From contig NZ_SIJC01000010.1 of the NCBI RefSeq assembly GCF_010078385.1, positions 100,924 to 164,923 of the forward strand: DNA of 64,000 nucleotides, given 5' to 3'. The DNA is from Chengkuizengella sediminis (GTDB taxonomy: Bacteria > Bacillota > Bacilli > Paenibacillales > KCTC-33759). Made by a program: the position numbers and the translations under genes. The notes beneath the pieces were generated by a model. The model made no database searches and was not told where the DNA came from. It saw nothing but the letters and a program-made list of their open reading frames with translations. Shown here one piece after another: positions 8,811 through 23,149 of the stretch (position 1 is the stretch's first letter; each line of letters opens with the position of its first letter).

Positions 8811-8840
8811 AGCCGCTCATGACTGAAGTCACGAGTGGCT
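8811..8840 (-). terminator. hairpin between rnr and smpB
   Basis: AGCCGCTCATGACT and AGTCACGAGTGGCT form a 14-bp stem with one mismatch and one G-T pair. The plus-strand side runs into CTTTTACTTATTT; the minus-strand side has only a short TTT. It may weaken read-through from rnr into smpB or mark an RNA-processing site. Confidence 0.45.
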
Positions 8841-8908
8841 CTTTTACTTATTTATAAACTTACAGTGTTAGAAATCAATTTTATCAGTAACCCCTATTGA
8901 AATCAACT

Positions 8909-11149
8909 TTATAACTTAGGTCTTTTTTTCTCTTTCTTTTTTTTCTTAGCTTTAATGTAGTTTTGTTTTTTATCTCCTTTTTTATCGTCCAACAAACTCA
9001 CTTTACTTTTTCTTGGTTTCATGTCTACAAGTTCAAAATCAATTGTATAATCCTCAATATTCACACGCGAAACTCTTACTTTAACTTCGTCCCCTATGCG
9101 GTATATTTTTGCCGTTCTCTCCCCAATGAGCGCAAGCTGCATCTCGTGATAATGATAATAATCATCCGTTAAGTCACTTAAACGAATCAGACCCTCAACA
9201 GAGTTATCTAGCTCTACAAACATGCCGAAACTAGTGACACTACTGACCATTCCCTCAAACTCTTCTCCAACTTTATCCAACATATATTCTGCTTTTTTAA
9301 GGTCATCCGTTTCACGTTCAGCATCAACAGCTAATCTTTCACGTTCAGACGATTGCACTGCAATATCCTGCATTCGACTTGATAAGTATTCATGCCTTTT
9401 ATCTGTCAAAGTTCCCTTTGTTAATACCTCACGCATAATACGATGAATGACAAGATCAGGATATCTACGAATCGGTGAAGTAAAATGAGAATAAAAGTCT
9501 GCTGCTAATCCAAAATGACCTGAACTTTCAGCATCATATTTTGCTTGTTTCATAGATCTTAACATGTATGTGCTGATGACTGTCTCTTCCTTTGAACCTT
9601 TAATCTCTTCAATGATCATTTGTAAAGATCTTGGATGGATGGAGTTGCTTCGACCACGAATAACATAACCAAAATTATTAATAAAAGTCATCAGGTTCAT
9701 TAGTTTTTCTGCATCAGGATGTTCATGAATTCGATATAAAAAAGGAACCTTTAACCAGTAAAAATGCTCTGCTACTGTTTCATTTGCGGCCAGCATAAAT
9801 TCCTCGATGATTTGTTCAGCTATCGATCTTTCTCTTTTTACAATATCTACTGGTACACCATTGTCATCTACAATAATTTTAGACTCTTGAAAATCAAAAT
9901 CAATTGCACCACGATTCATACGTTTTTTTCTTAAGATCATTGCTAGCTCTTTCATCTGTTTAAAAGTGTCTACAAGATGACTATATTTATTAATTAAATC
10001 GGAATCCTCATCTTCTAGAATCTTTCTTACATCTGTATAAGTCATTCTTTCTGTTGTATTAATCACACTCGTAAAAATATCGTGACTAATCAACTTCCCA
10101 CCTGCATCAAATTCCATTTCACAGGACATCGTTAATCGATCGACTTGTGGATTCAAACTACAGATCCCATTCGATAAACGATGTGGCAACATCGGAATGA
10201 CCCGATCAACTAAATACACACTACAGCCTCGATTAAACGCCTCTTGATCCAAATTAGAATTTTCTTTCACATAATAACCAACATCAGCAATATGTACACC
10301 TAAACGGTAGTTACCATTTTCTAATTTTTCAACATTTACAGCATCATCTAAGTCTTTTGCATCTGCACCATCAATTGTAACGATGGTTTTATCCCTTAAA
10401 TCTCTTCTACCTTGAGCTTGAATTTCTTCTTCTGTTATCGCATCAGGTGCTGCTTCCGCTTCATCCATGACTTCATCTGAAAACATTTCTGGTAAATTAT
10501 ATTTACGTATGATAGATAAAATATCCACACCAGGATCATCTTTATGTCCAAGAATTTCAATGATTTTACCTTCTGCTGATGCTCTACCTTCTGGATATTT
10601 TACAATTTCAGCAACTACTTTTTGTCCATCTACTGCTCCTAAAAAGCTCTCTTTTGGAACAAAAACATCTTTATTAATCCTTTTGTCATCAGGAAGAATA
10701 AATCCAAACGCCCCATTTTTTTGAAATACTCCTACAACCTGAGTAATAGAACGTTCAATAATTCGAACAACTTCTCCTTCTAATTTTCCACCAGATGGAC
10801 CTCTGCTGTTCACTCGAACAAAAACAACATCACCGTTCATCGCACTCATAAGATCATTTGCATGAATATAAACATCCGTTTGATCCTTATCATCAGGAAG
10901 CAGAAAAGCAAAACCTTTCGCATGTGCTTGTATTTTTCCTCTAATCAAATCCATTCTTTCTGGTACACCATATCGATCTGTTCTTGTTCGTATGATCATA
11001 CCGTTCGTTTCTAACTCATTTAACAATTTCAAAAAACTTCGAAATTGTTCAGCACCTTCAACCTGAAAATGCTGTTCTAATTCTTTATAACTCATCGGCT
11101 TGTATGCGTCTTCGCGCATAAAGCTAAGTAACTGTTCTTCCGTTACCAT
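8909..11149 (-). CDS. rnr: ribonuclease R
   Basis: This protein has 746 residues. An N-terminal winged helix (1-70) is followed by two OB/cold-shock domains (about 70-210), the RNB catalytic domain (about 250-580), an S1 domain (about 630-710) and a lysine-rich tail. The four metal-binding aspartates are in place at 260, 266, 268 and 269 ([15 protein letters not shown]). It is a processive 3'-5' exonuclease for structured RNA and also degrades defective mRNA freed by tmRNA, in line with its neighbours smpB and ssrA. It follows secG, as in Bacillus. Confidence 0.95.
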   Translation of the reverse strand: MVTEEQLLSFMREDAYKPMSYKELEQHFQVEGAEQFRSFLKLLNELETNGMIIRTRTDRYGVPERMDLIRGKIQAHAKGFAFLLPDDKDQTDVYIHANDLMSAMNGDVVFVRVNSRGPSGGKLEGEVVRIIERSITQVVGVFQKNGAFGFILPDDKRINKDVFVPKESFLGAVDGQKVVAEIVKYPEGRASAEGKIIEILGHKDDPGVDILSIIRKYNLPEMFSDEVMDEAEAAPDAITEEEIQAQGRRDLRDKTIVTIDGADAKDLDDAVNVEKLENGNYRLGVHIADVGYYVKENSNLDQEAFNRGCSVYLVDRVIPMLPHRLSNGICSLNPQVDRLTMSCEMEFDAGGKLISHDIFTSVINTTERMTYTDVRKILEDEDSDLINKYSHLVDTFKQMKELAMILRKKRMNRGAIDFDFQESKIIVDDNGVPVDIVKRERSIAEQIIEEFMLAANETVAEHFYWLKVPFLYRIHEHPDAEKLMNLMTFINNFGYVIRGRSNSIHPRSLQMIIEEIKGSKEETVISTYMLRSMKQAKYDAESSGHFGLAADFYSHFTSPIRRYPDLVIHRIMREVLTKGTLTDKRHEYLSSRMQDIAVQSSERERLAVDAERETDDLKKAEYMLDKVGEEFEGMVSSVTSFGMFVELDNSVEGLIRLSDLTDDYYHYHEMQLALIGERTAKIYRIGDEVKVRVSRVNIEDYTIDFELVDMKPRKSKVSLLDDKKGDKKQNYIKAKKKKKEKKRPKL

Positions 11150-11244
11150 AAATTCACCTCTATAAATTCACTTTCTGTATCATTTATTAGTATTCTCGGG
11201 TAAAAACACAATTAAACATCATGCACAAATATTAAACAAAAAGA

Positions 11245-11271
11245 AAACAGCAGGATACTCACCTGCTGTTT
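11245..11271 (-). terminator. terminator after secG
   Basis: AAACAGCAGG and CCTGCTGTTT form a perfect 10-bp stem with a 7-nt loop, followed on the minus strand by TCTTTTTGTTT. Confidence 0.85.
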
Positions 11272-11297
11272 AATTTAAATTGTTTTCCTATTCATTA

Positions 11298-11537
11298 TTA
11301 AAGTGGTGGGAAAATGTATGATACAACTAGAGCTAAAACAATAAAACCAACAGCTAATGCTAATGTTAAACGCTGTAGTAATAAATCTAATCCTCTAGCT
11401 TTTTGTTTACCGAATAATTGTTCAGCACCACCGCTGATTGCACCGGATAACCCTGCACTCTTCCCTTTTTGTAAAAGCACGACTGTAATTAATCCCACAG
11501 AAAAGATTACCAGTAAAATTGTTAGAAATGTTCCCAT
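11298..11537 (-). CDS. secG: preprotein translocase subunit SecG
   Basis: I place the start at ATG 11537, because AGGAGGAAC (11549-11541) sits just before it; an upstream in-frame extension would add 12 residues lying over that site. The 79-residue product has two membrane helices (about 2-22 and 52-75) around the conserved loop [26 protein letters not shown]. It is the small non-essential partner of SecYE. Its place upstream of rnr matches Bacillus. Confidence 0.93.
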   Translation of the reverse strand: MGTFLTILLVIFSVGLITVVLLQKGKSAGLSGAISGGAEQLFGKQKARGLDLLLQRLTLALAVGFIVLALVVSYIFPPL

Positions 11538-11594
11538 AATGTTCCTCCTAAAAGCACAGAAATCAATGCACATATTATATCATACGAACAACCC

Positions 11595-12356
11595 TTAAGC
11601 AATACCGATGGATTTTAAATAATCAATGCTCATTTTAACGCTTTCAAGAGGAGAACGTTCGCAGACATCTTGCTCAACAATATAATACTTAATTCCCATT
11701 TGTTCAGCCATTTCAAATATGGAAGGATAATCGATAATACCATGTCCTACTTCTGCAAATGTTTTTCGATTATCATTTGTCATGTCTTTTACATGAATAA
11801 TTGGGCAACGATTTTTGAGAGAAGATAGATATTGAATTGGATCTAGTCCCGCTTTTTTCACCCAAAATAAATCTAATTCAGCCACTAATAAATCAGCTTC
11901 AACTGACTGGTAAATATGGTCTAAAATGTACTTACCATCAACCGATTTTTCAAATTCAAAATCATGATTATGGTAAGCAAATTGAAGTCCATTTTCTTTG
12001 CACTTCAATGCAATCTTTTGAAAGTTGATCAGTGTATTTTTTAAATTTTGCTCACCACGCAGATATGTTCCTGCATCTAAATATGGACAAACAATATACT
12101 TTGCTTCAATCTCCACACTGTATTGTATTTGTTCTTCTAACTGAGTAAGAAGTAATTCGATGGGCACATGACTGGACGGTGCGCTAAGTCCTAGATCATT
12201 TAATACTTTTTTCATTTCTTTGGCTTCTATACCACCATAACCTGCAAATTCAACTGCCTGATATCCCATATCCGCCACTGCTTTTAACGTACCTACAAAA
12301 TCCTTTTCCGTTTCTTCTCGAAGTGTATATAATTGCAAACCTACTGGAATCGACAT
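11595..12356 (-). CDS. sugar phosphate isomerase/epimerase-like TIM barrel
   Basis: This 253-residue protein belongs to the xylose-isomerase-like AP-endonuclease-2 fold. Family signatures are VGLQLYTLREE at the N-terminus, AVEFAGYGG, YHNHDFEF, AELDLFWVKKAG, HVKDM, VGHGIIDYP and IVEQD. These contain the Glu, Asp and His ligands of the divalent metal site. Such enzymes act on inositol derivatives, keto sugars or related compounds; the substrate is not clear. It is a single gene between secG and the glycolytic operon, with AGGAGGG before the ATG. Confidence 0.82.
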   Translation of the reverse strand: MSIPVGLQLYTLREETEKDFVGTLKAVADMGYQAVEFAGYGGIEAKEMKKVLNDLGLSAPSSHVPIELLLTQLEEQIQYSVEIEAKYIVCPYLDAGTYLRGEQNLKNTLINFQKIALKCKENGLQFAYHNHDFEFEKSVDGKYILDHIYQSVEADLLVAELDLFWVKKAGLDPIQYLSSLKNRCPIIHVKDMTNDNRKTFAEVGHGIIDYPSIFEMAEQMGIKYYIVEQDVCERSPLESVKMSIDYLKSIGIA

Positions 12357-12590
12357 AATAAACCCTCCTATGGAAATGAAAAAATATTTATGTTATATAT
12401 TCAAATTATAACGATGATCAAACAACAATCATATTGCCATAATAGTTATAATTGTATGTTATTTTGGCATGGACACGACAGTTTATATATGGGATAGATG
12501 AGTTAAAAGATGATTTTTTCGAGTTTTTTATTTTCATTCTTTCAATGGAATAGGTATTCTTACGGAGTGTTGATACGAGATAAAACAAAA

Positions 12591-12632
12591 CACCCCTCTT
12601 ATGAGGTTATAACAACCTTTGAAAGAGGGGTG
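12591..12632 (-). terminator. terminator of the cggR-eno operon
   Basis: CACCCCTCTT and AAGAGGGGTG form a perfect 10-bp stem. The loop contains a second hairpin (AGGTT...AACCT). On the minus strand TTTTGTTTT follows. Confidence 0.88.
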
Positions 12633-12652
12633 TAGTAAACTTTAAAAGTAAA

Positions 12653-13951
<1,299 letters not shown>

Positions 13952-15490
13952 TTATTTTTTAATAATTGATGTACCTGTCATTTCTTCAGGTTGTTTTAAT
14001 TGTAATAGTTCTAGTAGGGTTGGTGCAATATCTGCCAATATCCCACCTTCTCTTAATGATACACTTTTATCTGTTACGATCAATGGTACTGGGTTGGTTG
14101 TGTGTGCTGTATGAGGGCGTCCATTCTCATCAGTAATAACATCCGCATTACCATGATCTGCTGTAATGACTGCAGCTCCACCTTTTGCAAGGATTGCTTC
14201 AACGACTTTACCCAAACATTCATCCGTAGCTTCAACAGCCTTAATTGTAGGTTCTAATTTTCCCGAATGCCCAACCATATCTGGATTCGCAAAATTTAAT
14301 ATAATGGCATCAAATTGATCAGATTCCACTTCTTTCACCACTGCATCCGCCAACTCATATGCACTCATCTCAGGTTGTAAATCATAGGTTGCTACCTTTG
14401 GTGAGTTAATTAACAAGCGCGTTTCACCAGGAAGTTCAACATCACGACCCCCACTAAAGAAAAACGTAACATGAGGATATTTTTCTGTTTCAGCTGCTCT
14501 TAATTGTTTCTTATTATTTTGGGCCAAAACTTCTCCTAACGTATTATCCAAATCCTTCGGTTTATACGCAACATAACCGCCAACGGTTTCACTAAACAAT
14601 GTTAAACTTACATAATAAATATTTTCCGGAAAATGCTCCCCTCGGTCAAATCCACGGAAATCTTTATTTGTAAATACTTGAGATAATTGAATGGCACGAT
14701 CTGGTCTAAAATTTAAAAAGACAACGGCATCATTCGTTTCCACGAGTCCACGTGGATTATTGTCACGATCAACAATGACTGTTGGCAATACAAATTCATC
14801 GTATACGGATTGTTCGTAAGATTCTGCAATCGCTTTGATCGGATCATGATATTTTGGCCCTTCACCATATACCATGGCACAATATGACTTCTCTACCCTG
14901 TCCCAGCGTTTATCACGATCCATTGCATAATAACGCCCTTGAACCGTTGCAATTTTCCCTACACCAATTTCACTTATTTTCTTTAGCAATTCCTCCATGT
15001 AGGCTTTCGCACTATCCGGAGCTACATCACGACCATCTAAAAAGGCATGTATATATACATCGTCCAGACCTTCTTTTTTTGCCATCTTCAACATCGCGTA
15101 TAGATGATTTTGGTGTGAATGAACTCCGCCATCTGAGAGAAGAGCATACAAATGCAATTTTCGATTGTTGTCTTTTGCATGTCGAACAGCTTTTAACAAT
15201 GTTTCGTTTTCAAAAAATTCGCCTGTTTTTATAGATTTTGTAATACGTGTAAGATCCTGATAGACAGTTCTACCTGCTCCAATATTCAAATGTCCAACTT
15301 CTGAATTTCCCATCTGACCTTCAGGAAGCCCAACCGCTTCTCCAGCAGCTGTTAGTGTAGTATTTGGATATGTTACTAAGTAGCGATCATAATTCGGCTT
15401 GTTTGCTTGAGCTACCGCGTTACCTACTGTTTCATTTCGAAGTCCAAATCCATCCAAAATAATTAGTGCAACAGGTTTAGGTGCAGACAT
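13952..15490 (-). CDS. gpmI: 2,3-bisphosphoglycerate-independent phosphoglycerate mutase
   Basis: The start is ATG 15490 ([16 protein letters not shown]), two nucleotides after the tpiA stop codon; an upstream TTG would lie inside tpiA. The 512-residue enzyme carries the alkaline-phosphatase-like metal sites: Asp13 in LDGFG, the phosphoserine Ser63 in [18 protein letters not shown], and later HSGKLEPT and ADHGNAD. It converts 3-phosphoglycerate to 2-phosphoglycerate with manganese. It is translationally coupled to tpiA. Confidence 0.97.
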   Translation of the reverse strand: MSAPKPVALIILDGFGLRNETVGNAVAQANKPNYDRYLVTYPNTTLTAAGEAVGLPEGQMGNSEVGHLNIGAGRTVYQDLTRITKSIKTGEFFENETLLKAVRHAKDNNRKLHLYALLSDGGVHSHQNHLYAMLKMAKKEGLDDVYIHAFLDGRDVAPDSAKAYMEELLKKISEIGVGKIATVQGRYYAMDRDKRWDRVEKSYCAMVYGEGPKYHDPIKAIAESYEQSVYDEFVLPTVIVDRDNNPRGLVETNDAVVFLNFRPDRAIQLSQVFTNKDFRGFDRGEHFPENIYYVSLTLFSETVGGYVAYKPKDLDNTLGEVLAQNNKKQLRAAETEKYPHVTFFFSGGRDVELPGETRLLINSPKVATYDLQPEMSAYELADAVVKEVESDQFDAIILNFANPDMVGHSGKLEPTIKAVEATDECLGKVVEAILAKGGAAVITADHGNADVITDENGRPHTAHTTNPVPLIVTDKSVSLREGGILADIAPTLLELLQLKQPEEMTGTSIIKK

Positions 15491-15491
15491 A

Positions 15492-16259
<768 letters not shown>

Positions 16260-16280
16260 TTATATAATTTCATCTTATTC

Positions 16281-17462
16281 TTACTTATCGTTCAAAGCAA
16301 CAACACCTGGCAATGCTTTTCCTTCCATAAATTCAAGAGAAGCACCTCCACCTGTTGAAATATGATCCATTTTATCAGCAAAATCAAATTTCTCTACAGC
16401 CGCTGCAGAATCTCCTCCACCAATGACAGTGTAACCGGATGTTTCCGCACAAGCTTGTGCTACGGCTTTTGTACCGTGAGAAAAAGGTTGGATTTCAAAC
16501 ACACCCATTGGCCCATTCCATACGACTAATTTAGAATTCAAAATAATTTCTTTATATTTTTCTCGTGATTTTGGTCCGATATCTATGCCTTCCCAATCGG
16601 CTGGAATTTCATCTATATTCACGATTTGCGTATTTGCATCTGCACTGAAATCATCAGTCACAACAACATCAACTGGAAGGTGGAAATTTACACCTTTATC
16701 TTTCGCCTTTTGAATAAATTCTAAAGCTAGATCCAACTTCTCATTATCCACTAATGATTTACCAATCTCATTTCCTTGGGCTTTAATAAACGTATAAGCT
16801 AGTCCACCGCCGATGATAATGTCATCCGCAATTTCAATTAACTTATTAATAACGTCAATTTTATCTTTTACTTTTGCCCCACCCACAATCGCTGTGAATG
16901 GTCGCTCTGGATTATTTAATGCTTTCCCTAAAACTTCAAGCTCTTTTTCCATTAAAAATCCTGCAACTGCTGGGATGTGTTTGGCAATTCCTTCTGTTGA
17001 AGCATGCGCTCTATGAGCTGCTCCAAAAGCATCATTCACATATAAGTCTGCTAAATCAGCAAAAGCTTTGGCCAATTCAGGATCATTTTTTTCTTCACCC
17101 GCATAAAAACGAGTATTTTCTAATACAACAATATCCCCGTTATTTAATTGATCAATTTCGGCTTGAACCGCAGGTCCGAAAGCTTCATCTAATTTTTTTA
17201 CTGGTTTTCCAATAAGCTTAGATAACCGTTCCGCAGCAGGTGTCAATCTCATTTCCTCAACTACATTACCTTTAGGACGTCCTAAATGACTTGCAAGTAT
17301 CACTTTTGCACCTTGCTCCACCAAGTGTTGAATGGTTGGCAATGTTGCACGAATACGTGTGTCATCTGTGATCCTTCCATCCTTCAAAGGCACATTAAAA
17401 TCTACGCGTACAAAAACTTTTTTTCCATTTACATCTACATCACGAATACTTTGTTTATTCAT
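16281..17462 (-). CDS. pgk: phosphoglycerate kinase
   Basis: This protein has 393 residues, two-domain PGK length. N-terminal substrate-binding motifs are VRVDFNVPL and SHLGRPKG; C-terminal nucleotide motifs are [22 protein letters not shown] and [13 protein letters not shown]. It makes ATP from 1,3-bisphosphoglycerate. An AGGAGG site precedes the ATG. It lies 132 nt downstream of gap, with a short hairpin in between. Confidence 0.97.
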   Translation of the reverse strand: MNKQSIRDVDVNGKKVFVRVDFNVPLKDGRITDDTRIRATLPTIQHLVEQGAKVILASHLGRPKGNVVEEMRLTPAAERLSKLIGKPVKKLDEAFGPAVQAEIDQLNNGDIVVLENTRFYAGEEKNDPELAKAFADLADLYVNDAFGAAHRAHASTEGIAKHIPAVAGFLMEKELEVLGKALNNPERPFTAIVGGAKVKDKIDVINKLIEIADDIIIGGGLAYTFIKAQGNEIGKSLVDNEKLDLALEFIQKAKDKGVNFHLPVDVVVTDDFSADANTQIVNIDEIPADWEGIDIGPKSREKYKEIILNSKLVVWNGPMGVFEIQPFSHGTKAVAQACAETSGYTVIGGGDSAAAVEKFDFADKMDHISTGGGASLEFMEGKALPGVVALNDK

Positions 17463-17548
17463 AAAAAGTAAGCCTCCTTATGGTTTTATGTAACAAATAC
17501 TCCTGCGTCTCATAGTTCTACCTAAAAAGAAAATTAGAATGAGGAAAG

Positions 17549-17567
17549 AGGAGAAAATTTTTCTCCT
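17549..17567 (-). other. small hairpin between gap and pgk
   Basis: AGGAGAAA and TTTCTCCT can pair across a 3-nt loop in a purine-rich stretch. There is little U-tract on the minus strand. It could be a processing or stability element separating gap from pgk mRNA, as differential stability is known for the Bacillus gapA operon. The evidence is weak. Confidence 0.3.
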
Positions 17568-17594
17568 CCTCCTATCATATCTATTTAAATAATA

Positions 17595-19707
<2,113 letters not shown>

Positions 19708-19858
19708 ACGTGTTCACTCCAAATCAATTCATCCTGTATTAACATTCCGTAAAAACTCACCTTCTATTACGAATGGTTATAAAACTGAGAATACGTGATT
19801 GTAAATACTTAGCAGGTTTGATTAAATCTAAGTTGTAGTGAGTTGTTTCACTGCGTTG

Positions 19859-19902
19859 GACTTTATTTGTCCCATATAATCATTTTAAGTCCCACTATGA
19901 CA
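19859..19902 (-). promoter_or_regulatory. CggR operator
   Basis: On the minus strand the order is TGTC-N4-TGGGAC-N6-TGAT-N4-TGGGAC-N6-AGTC. The Bacillus subtilis CggR operator is CGGGAC-N6-TGTC-N4-CGGGAC-N6-TGTC, so motif order and every spacing agree. It lies about 30-73 nt downstream of the predicted transcription start, acting as a roadblock site. An extra TGTC half-site lies upstream. Confidence 0.82.
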
Positions 19903-19938
19903 AAAAAATAAACAGCCATTTAAACAGCTTTCGAAATA

Positions 19939-19967
19939 ATTATACCTCTTTAGTGTAAGAATGTAAA
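19939..19967 (-). promoter_or_regulatory. cggR operon promoter
   Basis: TTTACA (19967-19962), a 17-bp spacer and TATAAT (19944-19939) form a strong sigma-A promoter. The 5' leader to the cggR TTG would be about 225 nt and contains the CggR operator. Confidence 0.78.
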
Positions 19968-20012
19968 GCTTATAAACTCCATTATATATCCAAAAGTCAC
20001 GAATTGAATGTA

Positions 20013-20041
20013 TTGATTTTATGTTAGGTATATCATATAAT
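20013..20041 (+). promoter_or_regulatory. tRNA-Arg promoter
   Basis: TTGATT, a 17-bp spacer and TATAAT; the predicted start lies about 18 nt before the tRNA. Confidence 0.75.
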
Positions 20042-20065
20042 AGCAAGTACTGTGTACTTTTATTT

Positions 20066-20140
20066 GCGCTCGTGGTCCAATGGATATGACGCAGGTCTCC
20101 GGAACCTGAGATCGAGGTTCAATTCCTCGCGAGCGCGCCA
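20066..20140 (+). tRNA. tRNA-Arg (CCG)
   Basis: The acceptor GCGCTCG pairs with CGAGCGC, with an encoded CCA. The anticodon loop CTCCGGA gives CCG. It is a single gene, the only plus-strand tRNA in the window, directly ahead of clpP. Confidence 0.95.
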
Positions 20141-20169
20141 TAAATATGAATCATTTTTTTTGATCTTTG

Positions 20170-20210
20170 TTTGACCTTTCTTGACCTTTGGTGTGCTTTT
20201 AAGTTATGAT
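20170..20210 (+). promoter_or_regulatory. clpP promoter with CtsR operator
   Basis: On the minus strand 20186-20170 reads GGTCAAGAAAGGTCAAA, the CtsR heptad direct repeat with a 3-nt spacer (one mismatch to the consensus). It overlaps the -35 TTGACC (20181-20186); TATGAT (20205-20210) follows after 18 bp. This places clpP under heat- and stress-inducible CtsR repression. Confidence 0.82.
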
Positions 20211-20263
20211 GTATACTACATGATATTTAAAAATTCATTTCAATAAATTGGGAGGTATATTTT

Positions 20264-20848
20264 ATGAATTACGTACCTATGGTTGTCGAACAATCTAATC
20301 GTGGAGAACGTGCATATGATATTTATTCAAGGCTTCTTAAAGACCGCATTATTTTTCTCGGAAGTCCCGTAAATGATGTCGTTTCTAATTCCATCATTGC
20401 ACAAATGTTATTTTTAGCATCTGATGATCCTGACAAAGATATTAGTTTATATATTAATAGTCCTGGTGGTTCCATTACTGCGGGAATGGCTATTTTTGAT
20501 ACGATGCAGTTTATTAAACCAGACGTTTCTACAATCTGTGTTGGTATGGCAGCATCTATGGGAGCTTTCCTATTAGCTGCTGGTGAAAAAGGTAAACGTT
20601 ATGCTTTACCTAATAGTGAAGTTATGATTCACCAACCTCTTGGTGGTGCTGAAGGTCAAGCGAGTGATATTGAAATCAGAGCGAAAAGAATAGTAAATAT
20701 GAAAGACAAATTAAATCGTATTTTAGCTGATCGTTCAGGTCAAACTTTAAAGAAAATTCAAAAAGATACTGACCGTGATTACTTTATGAGTGCGGATGAA
20801 GCTAAGGAATATGGTCTAATTGATGAAGTAATTGAAAAAGTAAAATAA
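20264..20848 (+). CDS. clpP: ATP-dependent Clp protease proteolytic subunit
   Basis: The 194 residues carry the serine-protease triad at canonical numbering: Ser98 (GMAASMGAF), His123 (MIHQPLGG) and Asp172 (TDRDYFMS). The short N-terminal propeptide, [20 protein letters not shown], and the handle region fit ClpP1 of Bacillales. It forms a 14-mer chamber with ClpC/ClpX/ClpE. Its expression is predicted to be CtsR-controlled. GGGAGG precedes the ATG, and a strong terminator follows. Confidence 0.97.
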   Translation: MNYVPMVVEQSNRGERAYDIYSRLLKDRIIFLGSPVNDVVSNSIIAQMLFLASDDPDKDISLYINSPGGSITAGMAIFDTMQFIKPDVSTICVGMAASMGAFLLAAGEKGKRYALPNSEVMIHQPLGGAEGQASDIEIRAKRIVNMKDKLNRILADRSGQTLKKIQKDTDRDYFMSADEAKEYGLIDEVIEKVK

Positions 20849-20863
20849 ATCATAATAACTTAC

Positions 20864-20897
20864 AAAACAGACCGTTCTTAATAGAACGGTCTGTTTT
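20864..20897 (+). terminator. clpP terminator
   Basis: AAAACAGACCGTTCT and AGAACGGTCTGTTTT form a perfect 15-bp stem with a 4-nt loop and T-rich tail. Confidence 0.93.
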
Positions 20898-20944
20898 AGT
20901 TACGAAGCCTTTTTTCACTTTTTGTAATGTTATTTTGGGGTATT

Positions 20945-21697
20945 TTAAAAGTCGTATTGCACTGTTACTTGTGTTGTAATACTAATCTGACCAGTTGATA
21001 TAGAAGTAGATGAGTCTTCAGCGGCATATAATTTAGCAGTAGCACCACCAAGAGGACTGATAGATACACCTCGACCTTGAACCACATTTACTATGCCTTT
21101 GATCGATTTATTTTCAGTTTTTGCAATCGTAGTTGCTTTTTCCTTTGCATTTGCCATCGCTTTTTCAATCGCTTCTAATTCATACTCATCTGATTTTTCT
21201 GTTCCGAACTGGATATTGTCCACACGGTTTACACCCGCTTTAGTTAAATCATCTACTAATTTACCAATCTCATCTATCTCTCTATATGTGATTTGTAGAG
21301 TATGGCTTGTTTTGTAACCTAACAATTTTGGTGCTTCATCCTGTATATACTGATATTCTGGTTGAACATTAAACCTTGTTGTTTTCACATCTTCTTTTTT
21401 AAACTTATATGTGTCGTACAACACTTTCTCAACATTTGCCATAATTTTTGCATTTTCATCCTGTGATTTTTTAGCTGTGTCTGCTTTTGTTTCAACTGTA
21501 ACTTGAACATAAGCTACGTCAGGTTCTACCATAATTTCTCCGTTACCTGTCACTGTGATTGTATGGCTCTTTGTCTGACCTTCCTGTGCCTCTACACTTC
21601 CCTTTACATTAGTAGATTGGAAAAAACCTACCCAAGCTGCTGCAGCCAACACTATGCTTAGTGCAATAATAGAAATTCTTTTTTTTGTGATTTGCAT
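20945..21697 (-). CDS. SIMPL-domain (DUF541) secreted protein, copy 1
   Basis: The protein has 250 residues. A signal or anchor helix at 8-27 is followed by a SIMPL domain (about 44-250): VTGNGEIMVEPDVAYVQVTVET, then YKTSHTLQITYREIDEIGKLVDDLTKAGVNRVDNIQF, then EAIEKAMANAKEKA. This family folds like BP26 and is periplasmic or extracellular; its role is unclear (cell-envelope or oxidative stress links have been suggested for some). It is a close paralog of the next upstream gene, so the pair arose by local duplication. Confidence 0.82.
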   Translation of the reverse strand: MQITKKRISIIALSIVLAAAAWVGFFQSTNVKGSVEAQEGQTKSHTITVTGNGEIMVEPDVAYVQVTVETKADTAKKSQDENAKIMANVEKVLYDTYKFKKEDVKTTRFNVQPEYQYIQDEAPKLLGYKTSHTLQITYREIDEIGKLVDDLTKAGVNRVDNIQFGTEKSDEYELEAIEKAMANAKEKATTIAKTENKSIKGIVNVVQGRGVSISPLGGATAKLYAAEDSSTSISTGQISITTQVTVQYDF

Positions 21698-21761
21698 CTT
21701 TAATCTCTCCTTTAGAATGAACTTTTATCTTATTTTTAACAAATATCTTTTCATTATGATC

Positions 21762-21801
21762 TCGGCCCCGCAAAAGTAATAGAATTATTCTACCGAGATT
21801 C
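21762..21801. repeat. nested inverted repeat between the SIMPL genes
   Basis: ATCTCGG and CCGAGAT enclose TAGAATTATTCTA, itself a palindrome. There is no T-run on the minus strand, so it is not an obvious terminator. A CACTTTTGTGGGT motif just beyond it (21808-21820) recurs at 27426-27437 next to trxB. Confidence 0.35.
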
Positions 21802-21821
21802 ACCTCACTTTTGTGGGTGTA

Positions 21822-22577
21822 TTAAAATTCATATTGTACACTAACATTCGTAGTGATTTTTATTTGTCCACTAGATATGGACGTATTGTTATTATCCATT
21901 GAAAATTCTGCTTCTGTTAATGCATATGGAGAAATCGGATTGCTAAAAGTAGGGTTTCCTTGAACGACATGAATGATGCCTTTGATATTTTTATTTTCCG
22001 CTTTGGCAATCACTTCAGCTTTCTTCTTCGCATTCTTCATTGCCTTTTCAATCGCAGCTAATTCATATTCATCTGATTTTTCAGTATCAAATTGAATGTT
22101 GTCTACTCGATTTACGCCTGCTTTTGTTAAGTCATCCAGCAATTTTCCAATTTGTTGTATATCTCTATAAGTAATTTTCAAAGAATGATTTGTTTCATAA
22201 CCTAATAATACTGGTGCCTGGTTCTCTTTGTACTGATACTTTGGATAAACATTAAATCTAATGGTTTGTATATCTTCTTTTTTGAGTTTAAACGTATCAG
22301 ATATGACGTTCTCTACTTCTTTCACTATCTTGGCATTTTCCTCTTGTGAATTTTTGGCTGTATCCCCCTTTGTTTCAATTGCCACTGTTACGAAGGCAAC
22401 ATCAGGTTCGACTGTAAGCTCACCGTTACCAGAAACCGTTATCGAATTACTATTAGTCGTTTGAGTTTCTTCAGCTTGAACCTTTCCATTTCCTTCTGAG
22501 ATTTGTAAAATGATAAACCAAGTCATCGTAGCTAAAATGAAGGTAAAAACCAATATGGACAACCGCTTCATCGTCAT
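21822..22577 (-). CDS. SIMPL-domain (DUF541) secreted protein, copy 2
   Basis: Start ATG 22577 (MTMKRLSILVF) is preferred, because an ATG at 22589 directly abuts the GAGGGG ribosome site. The 251-residue product has a hydrophobic signal segment (about 4-22) and the same SIMPL domain as its neighbour: SGNGELTVEPDVAFVTVAIETKGDTAKNSQEENAKIV, YETNHSLKITYRDIQQIGKLL and VDNIQFDTEKSDEYELAAIEKAM. The differing C-terminal loops suggest some functional divergence. The two genes lie 124 nt apart in the same direction. Confidence 0.82.
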   Translation of the reverse strand: MTMKRLSILVFTFILATMTWFIILQISEGNGKVQAEETQTTNSNSITVSGNGELTVEPDVAFVTVAIETKGDTAKNSQEENAKIVKEVENVISDTFKLKKEDIQTIRFNVYPKYQYKENQAPVLLGYETNHSLKITYRDIQQIGKLLDDLTKAGVNRVDNIQFDTEKSDEYELAAIEKAMKNAKKKAEVIAKAENKNIKGIIHVVQGNPTFSNPISPYALTEAEFSMDNNNTSISSGQIKITTNVSVQYEF

Positions 22578-22709
22578 ATAAAAAAACATCCCCTCTTATT
22601 AAGACTCTTCTCAAACAATTAGACGATACATGGAAACAAAAGGTTGCAGTTTTAAAAGAGAAGAAGAGAAAATTAAATTCGTGGCTTTATTTTGTATAAA
22701 AGTAAAAAA

Positions 22710-22746
22710 CCAGCATTCAAGCTTCCTAAGAAGAAGCTAAACACTG
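22710..22746 (-). terminator. terminator after the HPr-like gene
   Basis: CCAGCATTCAAGCTTC pairs with GAAGCTAAACACTGG through an outer CCAG/CTGG and an inner AGCTTC/GAAGCT stem. On the minus strand TTTTTTACTTTT follows. Confidence 0.8.
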
Positions 22747-22767
22747 GCTTGCATTGTTTATGATTCA

Positions 22768-23037
22768 TTACTGAGTTTCTAATTCTTCCTTACTGCATAA
22801 ATCAACTAGAGCGTTTACAGCTAGTTCTGCATCAGAACCTTCAGCGCTAATATTAATTTCCGTACCTGAACTAATAGCTAAACTCATAATTCCCATAATA
22901 CTTTTTGCATTTACTTTTTTATCATCTTTTTCTACAAAAATTTCTGAAGAAAACTTATTAGCTTCTTGTACAAACAATGCAGCTGGTCTTGCATGAAGTC
23001 CTGTTTTTAACTTTACAACGACTGGGTGATTAACCAT
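22768..23037 (-). CDS. HPr-family phosphocarrier at the crh locus, with His15
   Basis: Start ATG 23037 gives 89 residues and puts the key residues at canonical HPr positions: His15 (KTGLHARPAAL) and Ser46 (NAKSIMGIMSL). Its place downstream of whiA-yvcK-rapZ is that of Bacillus subtilis Crh, and it resembles Crh elsewhere (ALFVQEANKFSSEIFVEKDDKKVNAKSIMG). Crh of Bacillus subtilis has Gln15 and cannot take phosphate from PTS enzyme I; this protein keeps His15 and so could act as a PTS phosphocarrier as well as an HprK substrate. I leave the symbol blank, as ptsH versus crh is unresolved. Confidence 0.88.
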   Translation of the reverse strand: MVNHPVVVKLKTGLHARPAALFVQEANKFSSEIFVEKDDKKVNAKSIMGIMSLAISSGTEINISAEGSDAELAVNALVDLCSKEELETQ

Positions 23038-23149
23038 TAACCTCAATACCCCCTATACTACTTCTATAAATATTTATATTATACCACTATTAACGTTTTA
23101 ATTCTATAAAGAAAACCTCTTAATAAAGCCTTCTCAAAGAGATATGAAA

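Noticed and set aside
14854..15234. A 126-codon plus-strand frame antisense to gpmI.
   Set aside because: It lies wholly inside a clear essential gene, with no ribosome site and no recognisable composition; a shadow frame.
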